A stretch of DNA of 64,000 bases from Bordetella parapertussis (GTDB lineage: Bacteria; Pseudomonadota; Gammaproteobacteria; Burkholderiales; Burkholderiaceae_B): NCBI GenBank assembly GCA_945865935.1, contig CAMBFI010000011.1, positions 62,001 through 126,000 on the forward strand. The letters run 5' to 3'. The notes under the pieces are model-generated. The model was not told where the DNA came from, ran no database searches, and saw only the letters and a program-made list of their open reading frames with translations. The position numbers and the translations under genes are program-made. This document shows, piece by piece, positions 46,733 through 56,620 of the stretch (the stretch's first letter is position 1; each line of letters opens with the position of its first letter).

Positions 46733-48125
46733 CGATCCTTGCCAGCACAGTCTGCTTGCCCAGGATCTCCAGTACCGCATCAATGGCTGGAGTCTGGGTA
46801 GTTCCCGCCACAGCGACACGCAAGGGAATCGCTAACTGAGGCATTTTCAGTCCGTGTGTCGCGAGTAGTGATTTGATCAGCGCGGCGATCTCCACCCGAT
46901 TCCAGTCGATTGTTTCCGCTTGCTTGGCGAAATCAGCCAAAGCCTGTCGCGCGCTCTCGGTGAGATGCTGCGTGCGCAAGTCTTCGGTCGCTGGAGTAAA
47001 TGTTCCACAAAACAACATTGCAGCCTCTGCAAGTTGCTCAAGCGTTTCGGCTCTGTCCTTGAGCAGTTTGACCACAGCCACCAGATCAGTGCGTTGAGTG
47101 TCGCCTCCGCGGGCGCTCACGCGCGGTGCAACAAGCGCTGCGAGCTGTTGGTCATCGGCGTGCTTAATGTAATGCGCGTTGACCCAGTTCAGTTTTTTTG
47201 GATCCCACTGAGCAGCCGACTTAGAGAGGTGTTGCGGATCGAACCACGCGACGAGTTGTTCCCGAGAAAATAATTCGTCATCGCCGTGACTCCAGCCGAG
47301 ACGCGCAAGGTAATTAATCATCCCTTCGGGCAAATAACCGTCTCGGTCATATTCCATCACGCTGACTGCGCCATGGCGCTTAGAAAGCTTTTCACCATCG
47401 GGCCCAAGAATCATCGGCACGTGCCCGTACTCAGGGATAGGCGCACCCAAGGCACGCAGAATCGTAATTTGACGAGGCGTGTTGTTCACGTGATCGTCGC
47501 CCCGCAGCACATGGGTGATGCGCATATCCCAGTCGTCGACCACCACACAAAAGTTATACGTTGGCGTCCCATCGGGGCGTGCAATCACCAGGTCATCTAG
47601 CTCGGTGTTGTCAAAGCTAATCGGGCCCTTGACCATATCCACCCACGCCGTCGCACCGTCTTGCGGGCTTTTGAAGCGCACGACAGGTTTGCGATCCGCA
47701 GGGACTGGCGGGAGTTTTTTCCCGGGCTCTGGTCGCCACGTGCCGTCATAGCGTGGCTTTTGTCCGACTGCACGCGCACGCTCGCGCATGGCTTCGACCT
47801 CGTCGGGTGAGCTATAGCAGTGATAAGCCGTACCCGCCGACAACATCTGCGCCACCACGGCGCGATAGCGGTCCATATGTTGCATCTGAAAGAACGGACC
47901 TTCGTCGGGCGTGAGGCCCAGCCAAGTCATGCCATCAAGAATCGCCTGCACGGCCTCAGGTGTTGAGCGTTCTAGGTCCGTGTCTTCAACGCGCAAAATA
48001 AAAGTGCCGCCATAGTGACGTGCGAAGGCCCAGGAGAAAAGCGCCGTGCGTGCGCCGCCTAAATGCAGAAAACCTGTGGGTGAAGGCGCGAAGCGCGTGC
48101 GTACAGGCGTTAAAGCTGCGGTCAT
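46719..48125 (-). CDS. gltX: Glutamyl-tRNA synthetase
   Basis: 468-residue class I synthetase that charges tRNA-Glu, which also feeds the hemL pathway for heme. The HIGH-like motif is [19 protein letters not shown] near the N-terminus and the KMSKS-like motif is KLSKRHG near residue 245. The C-terminal anticodon-binding helices are complete and length is typical. It is followed in the opposite orientation by the lipoprotein gene, whose end it overlaps. Confidence 0.97.
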   Translation of the reverse strand: MTAALTPVRTRFAPSPTGFLHLGGARTALFSWAFARHYGGTFILRVEDTDLERSTPEAVQAILDGMTWLGLTPDEGPFFQMQHMDRYRAVVAQMLSAGTAYHCYSSPDEVEAMRERARAVGQKPRYDGTWRPEPGKKLPPVPADRKPVVRFKSPQDGATAWVDMVKGPISFDNTELDDLVIARPDGTPTYNFCVVVDDWDMRITHVLRGDDHVNNTPRQITILRALGAPIPEYGHVPMILGPDGEKLSKRHGAVSVMEYDRDGYLPEGMINYLARLGWSHGDDELFSREQLVAWFDPQHLSKSAAQWDPKKLNWVNAHYIKHADDQQLAALVAPRVSARGGDTQRTDLVAVVKLLKDRAETLEQLAEAAMLFCGTFTPATEDLRTQHLTESARQALADFAKQAETIDWNRVEIAALIKSLLATHGLKMPQLAIPLRVAVAGTTQTPAIDAVLEILGKQTVLARIATAA

Positions 48126-48148
48126 CAGAAAAAAAACCTTTTATAGAT

Positions 48149-48823
48149 TTAAAGCAAGACGCTTTGTAAAAAATTGGAAATATCGTCGATCTCTTGTGCG
48201 CAAACAGAGTGTGGCATCGGGTAGGTGTGCCATTGCACCTGATAGCCAAGATCGACCAGCTTTGCCCGAGAGGCTTCGGCGCGCTCCAGCGTGACGACGG
48301 GATCGTGTGTGCCGTGCGCTAAAAAAATGGGTGTCGCAGCATTCGCTGGCTCGCGCTCATGCGCCGCCATGTCGATTAACGGAAGGTAGCCCGACAAGCC
48401 CATCAGGCCTGCGAGTTTTTCTTTAAAGCGAATGCCGGTGTGCAGTGTCATCGCGCAGCCTTGTGAAAAGCCCGCCAACACGATGCGTGAACTTGGGATA
48501 CCGCGAGCGTTTTCACGAGCAATCAGCGCTTGAATCGCTTGTTCAGAGATACGTATGCCGGTCTCGTCTTCGCGTTTGACGAGTTGAGGTGTCAGGATGT
48601 CGTACCACGAGCGCATCGCCATCCCCCCGTTGATCGTCACGGGTTGGATCGTTGCGTGCGGAAAAACAAAGCGAACGGCGAGCGAAGCGGGTAACTGCAG
48701 CTCTGGCACGATCGGTGCAAAGTCATGGCCGTCCGCGCCGAGTCCGTGCAGCCAGATCACGCAGTGGGTGGGTTGAGGTCCTGTTTCGTGCTCAACACAG
48801 TCGAGTATGGAGGGCGTTGTCAT
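48149..48823 (-). CDS. Carboxylesterase / phospholipase family serine hydrolase
   Basis: 224-residue alpha/beta hydrolase of the carboxylesterase-2 type. The oxyanion region WLHGLGADG, nucleophile GFSQGC (Ser120), acid in AHGTHDPVV (Asp173) and His204 in PMPHSV form a complete triad. Members cleave short-chain acyl esters or lysophospholipids; the physiological substrate is unknown. Cytosolic by sequence. The start overlaps the darP stop as ATGA, and gltX follows 23 bases downstream. Confidence 0.92.
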   Translation of the reverse strand: MTTPSILDCVEHETGPQPTHCVIWLHGLGADGHDFAPIVPELQLPASLAVRFVFPHATIQPVTINGGMAMRSWYDILTPQLVKREDETGIRISEQAIQALIARENARGIPSSRIVLAGFSQGCAMTLHTGIRFKEKLAGLMGLSGYLPLIDMAAHEREPANAATPIFLAHGTHDPVVTLERAEASRAKLVDLGYQVQWHTYPMPHSVCAQEIDDISNFLQSVLL

Positions 48824-49395
48824 TCTGCGGGTTCCGAATCTTGTGTTTCTGAATCGTGTAAAGACTTAAGCGCCTGAAACAGCGCGCGGTAGTGTTTGCG
48901 TTGTGGTTCTTGACCAGGACGTAATGTCTCGTTAGCCGAGACTTCTTTGCGTCCTTCGCGGATCAAGCTGCGCAAGTGTTGAATATCCGCCTGAGGATAT
49001 TTTTCGAGTAGCGTTGTCAGCGCCGCATCGTCCTTCAGTAACCGATCGCGTAGGGCTTCCAGGCGGTGCATGCTCAGAGTCTGTTCGCGCGATCCGTTTT
49101 TCCAGGTATCAAGCTGCTTGCGGATTTCGTCGGCCTGAGCGTCTCGCATGAGCTTGCCGACGTAATGGACTTGCCGGCGCAATCCCTCTCGGCTGGTTGT
49201 CCGCTGCGCTAGCCGAATCGATTCGTATAGTCGCTCAGAGAGCGGTAGTTGTTTCAGTCGCTCCGGCGACAGGTCGACGAGCTCACGGCCAAGGTCGAGT
49301 AAAGCCAGCATGTCGCGCTTAACTTGCGACTTGCTAGGCCCGTCGTAAACGTTGTCCGGGAGTTCTTCAGGAGATTGAGGTATTTCTTGTGTCAT
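48820..49395 (-). CDS. darP: Ribosome-associated protein DarP/YjgA (DUF615)
   Basis: 191-residue highly charged helical protein of the DUF615 family, which associates with late 50S ribosomal precursors. [28 protein letters not shown] is the family signature region. ATG at 49395 is preferred; the frame continues seven codons upstream. It is divergent from pmbA by 35 bases, an arrangement conserved in many proteobacteria. Confidence 0.93.
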   Translation of the reverse strand: MTQEIPQSPEELPDNVYDGPSKSQVKRDMLALLDLGRELVDLSPERLKQLPLSERLYESIRLAQRTTSREGLRRQVHYVGKLMRDAQADEIRKQLDTWKNGSREQTLSMHRLEALRDRLLKDDAALTTLLEKYPQADIQHLRSLIREGRKEVSANETLRPGQEPQRKHYRALFQALKSLHDSETQDSEPAE

Positions 49396-49430
49396 GGGGC
49401 TATCATAAAGCTTCACGCTAATGGACCAAT

Positions 49431-50798
49431 ATGGCTACATCACATTCTTTCTTACCAATCGCTAAAAATCGTCCGATTTTTGAAGATTTGGTGACCCGCA
49501 CACTCGATTACGCACGCAGCTTGGGCGCCAGCGACGCCGCCGCCGAGGCGTCTGAAGCCCAAGGGTTGGCAGTTTCCGTTCGCCGAGGCAAAGTCGAAAC
49601 CGTTGAGCAAACACGGGATCGGTCGTTGGACATCACGGTATTTGCCGGACAACGCCGTGGTTCGGCTTCGACCTCAGACTTTTCTGATGAAGCGTTGCGT
49701 CAGACGGTAGAAGCTGCCTGGCATATCGCCCGTTACACCGCTGAGGACCCCGCCGCGGGCTTGCCGGATGCTGATTTGCTGGCAATCGGTGCGCGTCACA
49801 CATTGCAATTACACCATCCTTGGGCGGTCAGCGTTGAGCAGGCGACCGAAATGGCCCTTGAGGCGGAGCATGCTGCCTTGGCGACCGATAAGCGCATCAC
49901 GAATACCGAGGGGGCGTCCATTGATACCCACGAGGGGCATTTTATTCTGGGCAATACCAGAGGGTTCCTTGATGGTTACGCGTTTTCGCGCCACGGTTTA
50001 TCAGTGTCGCCAATCGCTGGGCGCGGCCAGTCCATGCAACATGACTATTGGTCGACGAGTGATCGGTCCGCGAAGCGCTTGGCGAACCCGGCGGCAGTCG
50101 GCCGCTATGCCGCCGAGCGAGCCTTGTCCAGATTGTCTGCACGACGTATCCCGACGGGACACTTTCCCGTGTTGTTTGAAGCGCCATTAGCCCTGGGGCT
50201 GTTAGGTGCGTTGACACAAGCGGTTAACGGCGGGGCGCTTTACCGTAAAACCAGTTTTCTGCTGGACGCGCTCGGGAAAGAGATATTTCCCTCCCATATT
50301 GAGATCGCCGAAGATCCCCACATCAAAGGCGCGATGGGCAGTTCCCCCTTTGATGAAGAGGGTGTTCGCACGCAAGCACGTGAGTTGGTCCGCTCCGGCG
50401 TACTGCAGGGCTATTTTCTCTCAAGCTACACCGCGCGCAAACTTGGAATGATCACGACGGGTAACGCAGGTGGTTCGCATAACTTGGTGATGCGTTCAAC
50501 AGAGACACGCAGGCAGGATAATTTGGATGCGATGTTGCGCAAAATGGGGACGGGGTTGTTGGTCACGGAGTTGATCGGGCAGGGCGTGAACTATGTCACC
50601 GGAGACTATTCGCGTGGTGCTTTTGGTTACTGGGTTCAAAACGGCAAGATTCAGCACGCTGTGGAAGAAATTACCATCGCCGGCAACCTCAAAGAGATGT
50701 TTGCGCAAATCGTAGCGGTTGGCGCGGACACGATCACCCGAGGCAGCAAAACCACCGGTTCAATATTGATTGAACGTATGGCGATCGCCGGAACCTAG
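49431..50798 (+). CDS. pmbA: Metalloprotease-related protein PmbA/TldE
   Basis: 455-residue TldE family protein. In complex with TldD it matures peptides such as microcin B17 and degrades CcdA antitoxin; TldE itself lacks the zinc site. [22 protein letters not shown] near the N-terminus and [22 protein letters not shown] in the C-terminal half are diagnostic. tldD is not in this window, as usual. No obvious Shine-Dalgarno precedes the start. Confidence 0.95.
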   Translation: MATSHSFLPIAKNRPIFEDLVTRTLDYARSLGASDAAAEASEAQGLAVSVRRGKVETVEQTRDRSLDITVFAGQRRGSASTSDFSDEALRQTVEAAWHIARYTAEDPAAGLPDADLLAIGARHTLQLHHPWAVSVEQATEMALEAEHAALATDKRITNTEGASIDTHEGHFILGNTRGFLDGYAFSRHGLSVSPIAGRGQSMQHDYWSTSDRSAKRLANPAAVGRYAAERALSRLSARRIPTGHFPVLFEAPLALGLLGALTQAVNGGALYRKTSFLLDALGKEIFPSHIEIAEDPHIKGAMGSSPFDEEGVRTQARELVRSGVLQGYFLSSYTARKLGMITTGNAGGSHNLVMRSTETRRQDNLDAMLRKMGTGLLVTELIGQGVNYVTGDYSRGAFGYWVQNGKIQHAVEEITIAGNLKEMFAQIVAVGADTITRGSKTTGSILIERMAIAGT

Positions 50799-50863
50799 GG
50801 AATGCCCGAGCTTGGCTCTGATTGGGGTACTTCCTAGCTCTCAGCGGTGTAATATTACCGCAA

Positions 50864-50885
50864 TCAGGCGTCTCGATACGCCTGA
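50864..50885 (+). promoter_or_regulatory. Leader hairpin upstream of TRAP binding protein gene
   Basis: TCAGGCGT and ACGCCTGA form a perfect 8-base-pair stem with a six-base loop, ending 24 bases before the ATG and about 10 bases before the Shine-Dalgarno. There is no T-run. It may stabilise the transcript or be an operator. It recalls the leader hairpin before the ABC importer at 10125, although the sequences differ. Confidence 0.35.
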
Positions 50886-50909
50886 ATAAACTTCCCGAGG
50901 AGACCTCGT

Positions 50910-52010
50910 ATGCAACGTCGTTCGTTTTTAAAGAAAGCTAGTGTCGGCGCAGTCGCCGGCAGCGCGGCAGTTGCCGCACCTGTATTCGCTCAAGATATGC
51001 CCACCCTCAACTGGCGGTTGGCTTCGAGCTTTACTCGCGGTTTGGATACGCTGTGGGGTACCGGCGAGTTGTTCTCGCGTTACGTGCGTGAAGGCACGAA
51101 CGGCAAGTTCAATATCCGTAATTTTCCCGGTGGCGAAATTGTTCCGCCGTTGCAAGTGTTGGATGCTGTGCAAAAGAACACCGTCGAGATGGGCAACTCC
51201 AGTGGCTACTATTACCACGGCAAAGACCCTTCGCTTAGCTTCGATACGGCAGTTCCATTTGGCCTGAACGTGCGCCAGATGAACGCCTGGATGTGGGAAG
51301 CCGATGGCATGAAACTCATGCGCGAAGTCTATGGTGACTACAACATCATCAACTTTCCTCTCGGAAATACGGGCACTCAGATGGGCGGCTGGTATCGCAA
51401 AGAAATTAAATCCGTTGATGACCTCAAAGGCCTCAAGATGCGGACGGCCGGTTTTGCCGGCGAAGTTCTCTCAGTGCTAGGTGTCGTACCCCAACAGTTG
51501 CCCGCAGGTGATATTTATCCTGCTCTTGAAAAAGGTACGCTCGACGCGGTTGAATTCGTCGGCCCTTACGATGACGAGAAACTCGGTTTCGCTAAAGTCG
51601 CCAAGTTCTACTATTACCCAGGCTGGTGGGAGGGCGGTGCTCAGACGTCGCTCTACATCAACAAGGGCGAGTGGGAAAAGCTACCCAAGAGCTACCAGTC
51701 GATCATTGAAGCGGCCAGCCGTGCGGCGACCGTCACCATGACGGCACGCTACGACAACCTAAACCCGACTGCGCTTCGTCGTTTGCTGTCGCAAGGTACG
51801 CAGTTGCGCCCCTTCCCCCGTGCAGTGATGGATGCATGTTGGGATGCGACGCAAAAGGTTTACGAGCAAACCTCGGCTAAAAACGAGCGATTCAAGCGAA
51901 TCTTAGCGAACTATATGGGTTATCGCGACGACCTAGTACCTTGGTTCCGCACCGCTGAGGCTTCTTACGACCAATACGTTGGTGCGGCGCTGTCGCGTGC
52001 TAAGAAGTAA
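50910..52010 (+). CDS. TRAP transporter substrate-binding protein, DctP/TakP-like
   Basis: 366-residue periplasmic binding protein. The N-terminus has a twin-arginine-like signal (MQRRSFLKKA, hydrophobic core, cleavage near VFA-Q at residue 27). The mature part has FPGGEIVPPLQVLDAVQ, KGLKMRTAGFAGEVL and DAVEFVGPYDDEKLGF, the carboxylate-binding regions of the TakP group that takes up 2-oxo acids. The membrane subunits (DctQ/DctM) are absent on both sides, so it is an orphan. A Shine-Dalgarno GAGGAG lies upstream and a strong terminator follows. Confidence 0.9.
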   Translation: MQRRSFLKKASVGAVAGSAAVAAPVFAQDMPTLNWRLASSFTRGLDTLWGTGELFSRYVREGTNGKFNIRNFPGGEIVPPLQVLDAVQKNTVEMGNSSGYYYHGKDPSLSFDTAVPFGLNVRQMNAWMWEADGMKLMREVYGDYNIINFPLGNTGTQMGGWYRKEIKSVDDLKGLKMRTAGFAGEVLSVLGVVPQQLPAGDIYPALEKGTLDAVEFVGPYDDEKLGFAKVAKFYYYPGWWEGGAQTSLYINKGEWEKLPKSYQSIIEAASRAATVTMTARYDNLNPTALRRLLSQGTQLRPFPRAVMDACWDATQKVYEQTSAKNERFKRILANYMGYRDDLVPWFRTAEASYDQYVGAALSRAKK

Positions 52011-52052
52011 TTTTTAGTCCGTTCGGGTCGCCTAGCGGCGACTTGAGCCTCA

Positions 52053-52087
52053 AACGGGTGCTGCCATTTGGCTTGCACCCGTTTTTT
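52053..52087 (+). terminator. Intrinsic terminator after TRAP binding protein gene
   Basis: AACGGGTGC / GCACCCGTT, nine base pairs with a 13-base loop, followed by a T-rich tail (TTTTTT). It ends 43 bases after the stop codon region and about 130 bases before rplM. Confidence 0.93.
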
Positions 52088-52216
52088 ATTGTAGAATCAA
52101 AGGCTTTCCTCGATCTGTAGTGTTTTTAGCACGGGCGGCACATAACGCTTTGGCAAAAATCAATTGACCGAGGGTCTTTCCGGGATGGTCCCAGAGAGAA
52201 TTTTTAGGATCCAATC

Positions 52217-52645
52217 ATGAAGACATTTGTGGCTAAGCCGCATGAAGTCAAGCGTGACTGGTTCGTGATTGACGCGAAGGGCAAAGTCCTCGGTCGTGTG
52301 GCCAGCGAAGTCGCACGTCGTTTGCGCGGTAAACACAAGCCAGAGTTCACGCCCCACGTTGATACGGGCGATTACATCGTCATTATCAATGCAGCTGATA
52401 TCGTCGTAACCGGTAACAAGTCGCAAGACAAGAAGTACTTCCGTCATACGACCTACCCAGGCGGTATTCGTGAAACGAACTTTGCGAAGTTGCAAGAGCG
52501 TTTTCCGGGTCGTGCAATTCAAAAGGCCGTTAAGGGCATGTTGCCTAAAGGTCCTTTGGGTTACGCGATGATTAAAAAGCTGAAGGTGTATGCCGGTGCC
52601 GAGCACCCGCACTCTGCCCAACAGCCACAGACCCTCGAATTTTAA
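52217..52645 (+). CDS. rplM: 50S ribosomal protein L13
   Basis: 142-residue L13, an early-assembly protein of the large subunit. It opens [20 protein letters not shown] and has [27 protein letters not shown] and [12 protein letters not shown], all typical. Length is normal. rpsI follows after nine bases in the universal rplM-rpsI pair. The 129-base leader after the preceding terminator holds the promoter, not otherwise resolved. Confidence 0.98.
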   Translation: MKTFVAKPHEVKRDWFVIDAKGKVLGRVASEVARRLRGKHKPEFTPHVDTGDYIVIINAADIVVTGNKSQDKKYFRHTTYPGGIRETNFAKLQERFPGRAIQKAVKGMLPKGPLGYAMIKKLKVYAGAEHPHSAQQPQTLEF

Positions 52646-52654
52646 GGATAGGCC

Positions 52655-53047
52655 ATGATCGGTAATTGGAATTACGGAACCGGCCGCCGCAAGACTTCGG
52701 TGGCTCGTGTCTTCATGAAAAAAGGTGCAGGCAAAATCGTCGTGAACGGCAAACCCGTTGACGAATATTTCGCTCGCGAAACAGGCCGTATGGTCGTGCG
52801 TCAGCCGCTTGAGCTGACCGGACACACCGGTTCATTTGATTTTCATATCAACGTGCATGGCGGCGGCGAAAGCGGCCAAGCTGGCGCGGTGCGTCACGGT
52901 ATAACCCGTGCGCTGATTGATTACGATGCAACGCTTAAACCAGCTCTGTCGAAAGCAGGTCTGGTCACGCGTGATGCCCGTGAAGTCGAACGTAAGAAAG
53001 TCGGTTTCCACAAGGCGCGTCGTCGCAAGCAGTTCAGCAAGCGCTAA
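52655..53047 (+). CDS. rpsI: 30S ribosomal protein S9
   Basis: 130-residue S9. [13 protein letters not shown] near the N-terminus, [19 protein letters not shown] in the centre and the basic tail [17 protein letters not shown], which reaches the P-site tRNA, are complete. It is the second gene of the rplM-rpsI operon and is followed by a strong terminator. Confidence 0.98.
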   Translation: MIGNWNYGTGRRKTSVARVFMKKGAGKIVVNGKPVDEYFARETGRMVVRQPLELTGHTGSFDFHINVHGGGESGQAGAVRHGITRALIDYDATLKPALSKAGLVTRDAREVERKKVGFHKARRRKQFSKR

Positions 53048-53085
53048 GCATTGCATGTCAGAGACCAGAGCATCGGTCTCAACGC

Positions 53086-53116
53086 AAACGGGCCGCGCAA
53101 GCGGCCTGTTTTTTTT
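53086..53116 (+). terminator. Intrinsic terminator after rpsI
   Basis: Stem AAACG-GGCCGC / GCGGCC-TGTTT with GCAA loop followed by a run of eight T. A smaller hairpin, GAGACC / GGTCTC (53061-53080), precedes it. Confidence 0.95.
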
Positions 53117-53208
53117 CTTGCTTCGTTTTTATCTAGCGGGCTTCTACCAGACCTCCTCTGCGTGGGATAATTAGCCGTTACCTAAGCACACATCATGGCG
53201 AATTGAAC

Positions 53209-54270
53209 ATGGCAAACACTTCAACGAAACGAATCAAAGTTGGCATTGTTGGCGGCACGGGATACACCGGCGTCGAGCTATTGCGCATGCTTGCACAACA
53301 CCCAGGTGTTGAGTTGGCAGCCATCACTTCGCGCAAAGAAGATGGGATGCCTGTTGCTGAGATGTTCCCTAACTTGCGGGGGCACGTAAAGCTTGCGTTT
53401 TCGACACCTGAAAAAGCACCCCTCAATGGTTGTGATGTCGTATTTTTTGCGACGCCGCATGGTGTGGCCATGAGTCAAGCCAAAGAGTTGTTGTCCGCAG
53501 GCGTGCGCATCATTGATTTAGCGTCGGACTTCCGCTTGAAAGACATTAAGACGTTCGAGCATTGGTACAAGATTCCTCACACATGTCCCGAGATCTTGGA
53601 TGAGGCGGTGTATGGTTTGGTTGAGCTCAATCGCCCCGCTTTAGCTAAGGCGCGCGTGGTCGGAAACCCAGGCTGTTACCCCACAACGATTCTGTTGGGG
53701 CTTGCCCCCTTGCTTGGTGGCAAACCTCTGATTGATACAAGCGACATCATTGCCGATTCAAAGTCTGGCGTCAGTGGAGCAGGGCGCAAGGCGGAGGTTG
53801 GTAGCCTGTTCTCTGAAGCCAGTGACAACTTCAAGGCATACGGAGTGGCCGGCCATCGTCATCATCCAGAAATTAAAGCGCAACTCGATCAGTTGGCGGG
53901 GCATCCTGTTGGCCTGACCTTTGTTCCACACCTTGTACCCATGATTCGGGGGATGCTGAGCACGATTTATGTGCGTATCTTGCCTGAGGCGCGCGATACA
54001 GATTTCCAAGCGCTTTTTGAAAGTCGCTACGCAACTGAGACCTTTGTCGATGTGTTGCCCGCAGGCAGCTTGCCCGATACGCGTTCGGTGCGTGCTTCGA
54101 ATACGTTACGTATTGCATTACATCGCCCGGGCAATGGTGATCGTCTGATTATTTTGGTGGTGCAAGACAATCTGGTGAAAGGTGCTGCTGGTCAGGCTAT
54201 ACAGAACATGAACTTGATGTTCGGCTTACCTGAAAGCATGGGCCTGAATCAGGTCGCGATTCTTCCGTAA
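53209..54270 (+). CDS. argC: N-acetyl-gamma-glutamyl-phosphate reductase
   Basis: 353-residue NADPH-dependent enzyme of arginine synthesis. [18 protein letters not shown] (11-28) is the nucleotide-binding loop, and Cys156 in GNPGCYPT is the catalytic thiol; HRHHPEI is the conserved His region. ATG at 53209 gives the family start; a TTG two codons earlier is less likely. It is followed three bases later by the DUF6776 gene. Confidence 0.96.
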   Translation: MANTSTKRIKVGIVGGTGYTGVELLRMLAQHPGVELAAITSRKEDGMPVAEMFPNLRGHVKLAFSTPEKAPLNGCDVVFFATPHGVAMSQAKELLSAGVRIIDLASDFRLKDIKTFEHWYKIPHTCPEILDEAVYGLVELNRPALAKARVVGNPGCYPTTILLGLAPLLGGKPLIDTSDIIADSKSGVSGAGRKAEVGSLFSEASDNFKAYGVAGHRHHPEIKAQLDQLAGHPVGLTFVPHLVPMIRGMLSTIYVRILPEARDTDFQALFESRYATETFVDVLPAGSLPDTRSVRASNTLRIALHRPGNGDRLIILVVQDNLVKGAAGQAIQNMNLMFGLPESMGLNQVAILP

Positions 54271-54273
54271 CGC

Positions 54274-54993
54274 ATGCTAAAAAGCGCAGGCCGAACGTTT
54301 GTTTTCTGGAGTGTCGGCGCGTTGCTGCTCATCGCAGCCGGCGCGGCCGCCGGAATTTTTTTTACACAACGGCCTAGTGCGCAAGATGTGGCCTTGCACT
54401 TGCGTACCGAGAGGCTCGCCCAAGCTGCGATTCGAGGCGAACTCGAGACGCAAATCCGCGACGCTCAGACCCGCCTTGAGCAATTGCGCAGCGAACTAAC
54501 GATTGAGCGCGCTGCACGCACCGAGTTTGAAAAAAACCTCAGCCAGCTTCAAGCTGAATGGAGTCGCCTCAAGGATCACCTAGCGTTCTACGAGCAATTG
54601 CTTCCCCCCGGCCCCCAGGGCTCGATTGCCTTGCGTGCCGTCGAACTGGAGCGTAACGGCCAAAATCTGAACTATCGCGCTTTATTGATGCGCAGCGGTA
54701 AGCCCGGCGAGCGCGTCAGTGCCCGGCTGCAGTTCGTCGCTTCTGGGGTAGTCGGCGACAAAGAGGTGGAAGTAGCTTTGCTCCCTTTGCAGGCAGTCCC
54801 AGATCAAAACGTTGCATCGACGGCTGCGTCCAGAGGCATCACAGACGTAGCGGACAGCTTGAAACTCAGTTTTGAGCAGTTTCAACGTAGTCAGGGTGTT
54901 TTGGCGGTGCCCAGCAACATGACGGTGAGGTTTGTGACTGTGCAGGTTTTAGACGGCGATATTGTCCTTGCATCGCGCAGGGTTGATCTCTAG
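54274..54993 (+). CDS. DUF6776 membrane-anchored coiled-coil protein
   Basis: 239-residue protein with one N-terminal membrane helix (8-30), a coiled coil of about 60 residues (around 45-110, e.g. TRLEQLRSELTIERAARTEF) and a beta-rich C-terminal domain. It fits the DUF6776 family often found between argC and erpA in betaproteobacteria. A bactofilin gene, which I recall beside it in some relatives, is absent. No function is established; the topology suggests a periplasmic scaffolding role, which is inference. Confidence 0.8.
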   Translation: MLKSAGRTFVFWSVGALLLIAAGAAAGIFFTQRPSAQDVALHLRTERLAQAAIRGELETQIRDAQTRLEQLRSELTIERAARTEFEKNLSQLQAEWSRLKDHLAFYEQLLPPGPQGSIALRAVELERNGQNLNYRALLMRSGKPGERVSARLQFVASGVVGDKEVEVALLPLQAVPDQNVASTAASRGITDVADSLKLSFEQFQRSQGVLAVPSNMTVRFVTVQVLDGDIVLASRRVDL

Positions 54994-55013
54994 GTGCCTC
55001 AAGGGTTTGCGTT

Positions 55014-55038
55014 ATAGTTGACCATCCTAGTCGGGTAT
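55014..55038. promoter_or_regulatory. Type-1 IscR-binding site upstream of erpA
   Basis: The 25-base sequence begins ATAGTTGACC and ends TAGTCGGGTAT. It agrees with the published type-1 IscR consensus (ATASYYGACT-RWWW-YAGTCRRSTAT) at 22 of 25 positions; the differences are one C in the left half and two C in the central A/T region. It lies 49 bases before the erpA start, where IscR controls Fe-S assembly genes in enterobacteria. Confidence 0.8.
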
Positions 55039-55059
55039 CGTTTTTAGTATTAGTCAGTC

Positions 55060-55074
55060 GCCCTTCAGAAGGGC
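55060..55074 (+). promoter_or_regulatory. Small hairpin adjoining erpA Shine-Dalgarno
   Basis: GCCCTT / AAGGGC with loop CAG, six base pairs, immediately before the AGGAG of erpA. It could influence ribosome access, but it is short. Confidence 0.3.
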
Positions 55075-55086
55075 AGGAGCTACACC

Positions 55087-55455
55087 ATGAGCACAATTAC
55101 TCAGACCGTTGATTTGCAGGCACCACCCACTCCGATTCTTTTTACAGATTCGGCTGCGGCGAAAGTCAAAGATTTGTTGATTGAAGAAGGCAATGCCAAC
55201 CTCAAGTTGCGTGTGTTCGTTCAAGGTGGCGGTTGCTCGGGCTTTCAGTACGGCTTCACCTTTGATGAAGACGTCAATGAAGACGACACTACGTTAGAAA
55301 AAAATGGTGTGTCGTTACTTGTCGACCCGATGAGTTTTCAATATTTGGTCGGTGCTGAGATCGACTACAAAGAAGACATCGAAGGCTCGCAGTTTGTGAT
55401 TCGCAATCCGAATGCGACCACAACCTGTGGTTGCGGTTCGTCCTTCTCTGTTTAA
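55087..55455 (+). CDS. erpA: Iron-sulfur cluster insertion protein ErpA
   Basis: 122-residue A-type carrier that delivers Fe-S clusters to apo-enzymes. The three ligands are Cys50 in GGGCSGF and Cys114/Cys116 in CGCGSSF at the C-terminus. [13 protein letters not shown] and FQYGFTFD are family segments. AGGAG lies seven bases before the ATG. A type-1 IscR site lies upstream, so Fe-S status probably controls expression. Confidence 0.96.
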   Translation: MSTITQTVDLQAPPTPILFTDSAAAKVKDLLIEEGNANLKLRVFVQGGGCSGFQYGFTFDEDVNEDDTTLEKNGVSLLVDPMSFQYLVGAEIDYKEDIEGSQFVIRNPNATTTCGCGSSFSV

Positions 55456-55487
55456 TTGCGTTGAAGGCCGGCGCCGCATCTGAGCGG

Positions 55488-56612
55488 CTAGGCCGGCCAG
55501 CAGGCGCCTAAAATACGATTCCCACGTGCTCCTGTGACAGCAGGGCGGCTCACTGCAATACGCTTTTGATGCGCCCACGCTAGCCACGCGAACGCAAGTG
55601 GTTCAACATCTTGCGTGCCAATCCCAAGCTTGTCAGTTGGCTCCACCGCGTATCCGAGTAGATCACGCAAATCAGCCATCAACGCCCCGTTGCGCGCACC
55701 ACCACCACACACAAATACTTCTCTCGCATCCTGCGCGTACTTACGGATTGCGTTGGCAACCGTTTGTGCGGTCAGAGATCGCAGCGTTGCTTGGACGTCC
55801 TGCGCACGCGCGTGATCCGGGACGCCAATGTCGCATTGCTTTAATCGGTGTTCTAACCAAGCTTGATTAAAGAGATCACGCCCAGTCGATTTTGGTGGAG
55901 GAGTTGCGAACCACGGCTCGCCCTCTAAGAGGAGTTCAAGTAAGCCCTGATCAATCGTGCCACCCGCACCCCACAGTCCGTTTGCGTCATAAGGGTCACC
56001 GGTATGCAACTGGCACCACAGATCCATTAGCGTATTTGCAGGGCCCGTATCGAACCCCTGCGGTTCGGCCTGAGGACGCAGGATTGTGATGTTCGCAATA
56101 CCACCGAGATTGAGAACTACGCGGGTGTGCGATGTGGCAAAGACGCCCGCGTGAAACATCGGGACAAGGGGCGCGCCTTGTCCTCCGGCTGCGACATCAC
56201 GGCTCCGAAAATCGGCAATGACGTTGATTCCAGTGAGTTCGGCCAATCTAGCGGGGGCGTTTAGTTGAAGGGTGTATCCGTCCTGCGGGCAATGCCGGAC
56301 GGTTTGCCCATGCGCACCGATCGCCATGACTTCTTCGCGTGCGAGGCTGGCTTGTGTGAGTGCTTGCTCAACTGCTTGGGCATAGAGATCAACGAGTGCA
56401 TTGGACGCTTTTGCGGCGCGTGCGAGCTCATCGTGACCGCTCGTATTCAAAGCAAGGAGTTCTTCTTTTAGGTTCGGCGTAAAACCAACGCTGGCTCTAG
56501 ACAGTATCGTTGGGTGACCTGTCGTGTCAAAACGGGCAAGCACTGCATCAATGCCGTCCAAGCTCGTGCCTGACATTAAACCGATATAGCAGGAGCTCGG
56601 GCAGGTGGTCAC
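55488..56612 (-). CDS. anmK: Anhydro-N-acetylmuramic acid kinase
   Basis: 374-residue sugar kinase of murein recycling that opens and phosphorylates 1,6-anhydroMurNAc. YIGLMSGTSLDGIDAVL is the N-terminal ATP-binding signature, and GAHGQTVRH, LNLGGIANIT, FDTGPANTLMD and CGGGARNG follow in order. Length is typical. It starts eight bases after the M23 peptidase gene on the same strand; that peptidase probably acts on the same polymer. Confidence 0.96.
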   Translation of the reverse strand: MTTCPSSCYIGLMSGTSLDGIDAVLARFDTTGHPTILSRASVGFTPNLKEELLALNTSGHDELARAAKASNALVDLYAQAVEQALTQASLAREEVMAIGAHGQTVRHCPQDGYTLQLNAPARLAELTGINVIADFRSRDVAAGGQGAPLVPMFHAGVFATSHTRVVLNLGGIANITILRPQAEPQGFDTGPANTLMDLWCQLHTGDPYDANGLWGAGGTIDQGLLELLLEGEPWFATPPPKSTGRDLFNQAWLEHRLKQCDIGVPDHARAQDVQATLRSLTAQTVANAIRKYAQDAREVFVCGGGARNGALMADLRDLLGYAVEPTDKLGIGTQDVEPLAFAWLAWAHQKRIAVSRPAVTGARGNRILGACWPA

Positions 56613-56620
56613 CGTGAAGC

